Source: Brachionus koreanus | Lineage: Eukaryota; Rotifera; Eurotatoria; Ploima; Brachionidae | DNA length: 64,000 bases | Assembly: GCA_016987375.1 (NCBI GenBank) | Contig: PJRA01000114.1 | Location: 911,694 to 975,693 of the forward strand | Direction of reading: 5' to 3' | Shown: piece by piece, positions 63,474 to 64,000 of the stretch | Layout: every line of letters starts with the position of its first letter | How positions within the stretch are numbered: position 1 is the stretch's first letter | Made by a program: the position numbers and the translations under genes | The notes under the pieces: model-generated | Told to the model about the DNA's origin: nothing | Seen by the model: only the letters and a program-made list of their open reading frames with translations | Database searches by the model: none

Positions 63474-64000
63474 TTATTCGTCCACATCATTCGATATTAT
63501 ATCTGAAGATGCGTCATATCTATTAAAATAGTATACTATCAGTTCATAAGTAGTCATAACAATGGCTGTATTTGGTATTTGTCTTATTAGATGTGTTCCC
63601 ATTCCTTTATACCAGCCTCTAAAACCCTCTTCTCGTGCTACTAAAGCCAATGTTTGTAAAAATCCATTGTATTTGTCTCCTTCAAGTCTTAATCGTGTTC
63701 GCGCAACCTCTTTTTACGAAAATTAGCTATAAATACTAACTTTATAAGTTTAACAAACCGTGTGGGTAGCAAATGAGTGCTGCAAGTGTCTTTGAAAATC
63801 CCGCTGATGTAAAATAAGTGTATAGACTTAACTGAGAGTCATTTTCGGTTGAAACAGCCTTAAGTTTTTCGTACAAAACGAAATAAAGAGCCGATTCAGC
63901 TATGCCGAAATAGGATGCTGATATTCCCTTGTAAAAACCAAGCGGGCCTTTTTCTCTCATTAGTTTTTCAATAACCTGAATTGCTGATTGTCCTCGTCTT
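63474..64000 (-). CDS. SLC25A36: SLC25A33/36-type mitochondrial pyrimidine nucleotide carrier, C-terminal part
   Basis: Two exons are visible, 64000 (window edge) to 63759 and 63709-63474, spliced in phase. The first encodes the end of the second carrier repeat and the start of the third: [20 protein letters not shown], then [10 protein letters not shown], and the carrier signature YPHEVARTRL completed across the intron (the Px[D/E]xx[K/R] motif with His-Glu-Val, as in SLC25A33/36). The second has [20 protein letters not shown] and [19 protein letters not shown]. Family members move pyrimidine nucleotides across the inner mitochondrial membrane. The N-terminal repeats lie off the right edge. 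The choice between SLC25A33 and A36 is not possible; many invertebrates have a single ancestor-like gene. Confidence 0.85.

Overview
The window is nuclear DNA of a small invertebrate. It is very AT-rich (roughly three quarters A+T by eye), genes are split by mostly short GT-AG introns (34 to about 60 nt is common, with a few of 1-3 kb that hold transposon debris), and every recognisable gene is a conserved animal gene. Composition, intron style and probable spliced-leader acceptors close to start codons fit a monogonont rotifer such as Brachionus. That assignment is inference, because no rRNA or mitochondrial marker is present. A run of N (27038-27123) marks an assembly gap.

Layout. 1-8 kb: the N-terminal part of a DENND4/Crag Rab-GEF gene (- strand, runs off the left edge), divergent from GPANK1 (+). 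9.4-14.4 kb: CCDC93 (+), with a 620-bp palindromic transposon in one intron and another inverted repeat in a second. 14.5-16.8 kb: DERA and LIPT1, tandem on - and only 67 nt apart with a strong 3' splice acceptor between them, so possibly an operon resolved by trans-splicing. 18.1-24.4 kb: SMC5 (-). 25.4-26.3 kb: a complete but metal-ligand-poor CCS homologue (+). 27.5-29 kb: a partial duplicate of the SMC5 5' end and LINE reverse-transcriptase fragments. 29.5-36.3 kb: an ARHGAP11-type RhoGAP (-). 36-39.8 kb: mostly empty, with one tRNA-derived SINE that has a perfect 12-bp target duplication. 39.8-41.4 kb: a coiled-coil gene resembling augmin HAUS8 (-), divergent from MTHFR (+, 42.1-44.4 kb). 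44.8 kb: a secreted Pro/Val/Gln/Ala/Tyr repeat protein (+). 46.3-47.2 kb: SZRD1 (-). 47.7-49 kb: mariner and hAT-like remnants. 49.8-51.6 kb: CNOT2 (-).

The most unusual part is 52.57-61.87 kb. Two nearly identical 2.18-kb arms in inverted orientation each carry a complete bZIP transcription-factor gene. Between them lie about 4.9 kb containing patches of clearly higher GC with broken coding sequence, including a P-loop motif of superfamily-3 helicase style. A diverged direct repeat of about 320 bp bounds the insert. I read this as a decayed virus-like or plasmid-like DNA insertion, beside or inside which the host bZIP gene was recently duplicated as a palindrome. The window ends with a hAT MITE and the C-terminal exons of an SLC25A33/36 mitochondrial pyrimidine-nucleotide carrier (-, runs off the right edge).

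The host genes are mostly unrelated housekeeping functions: folate and deoxyribose metabolism, lipoylation, chromosome maintenance, mRNA deadenylation, Rab and Rho control, endosomal CCC complex. They do not form one pathway. All exon boundaries were read by eye from splice signals, reading-frame phase and family similarity recalled from memory; none was verified with transcripts or database searches.
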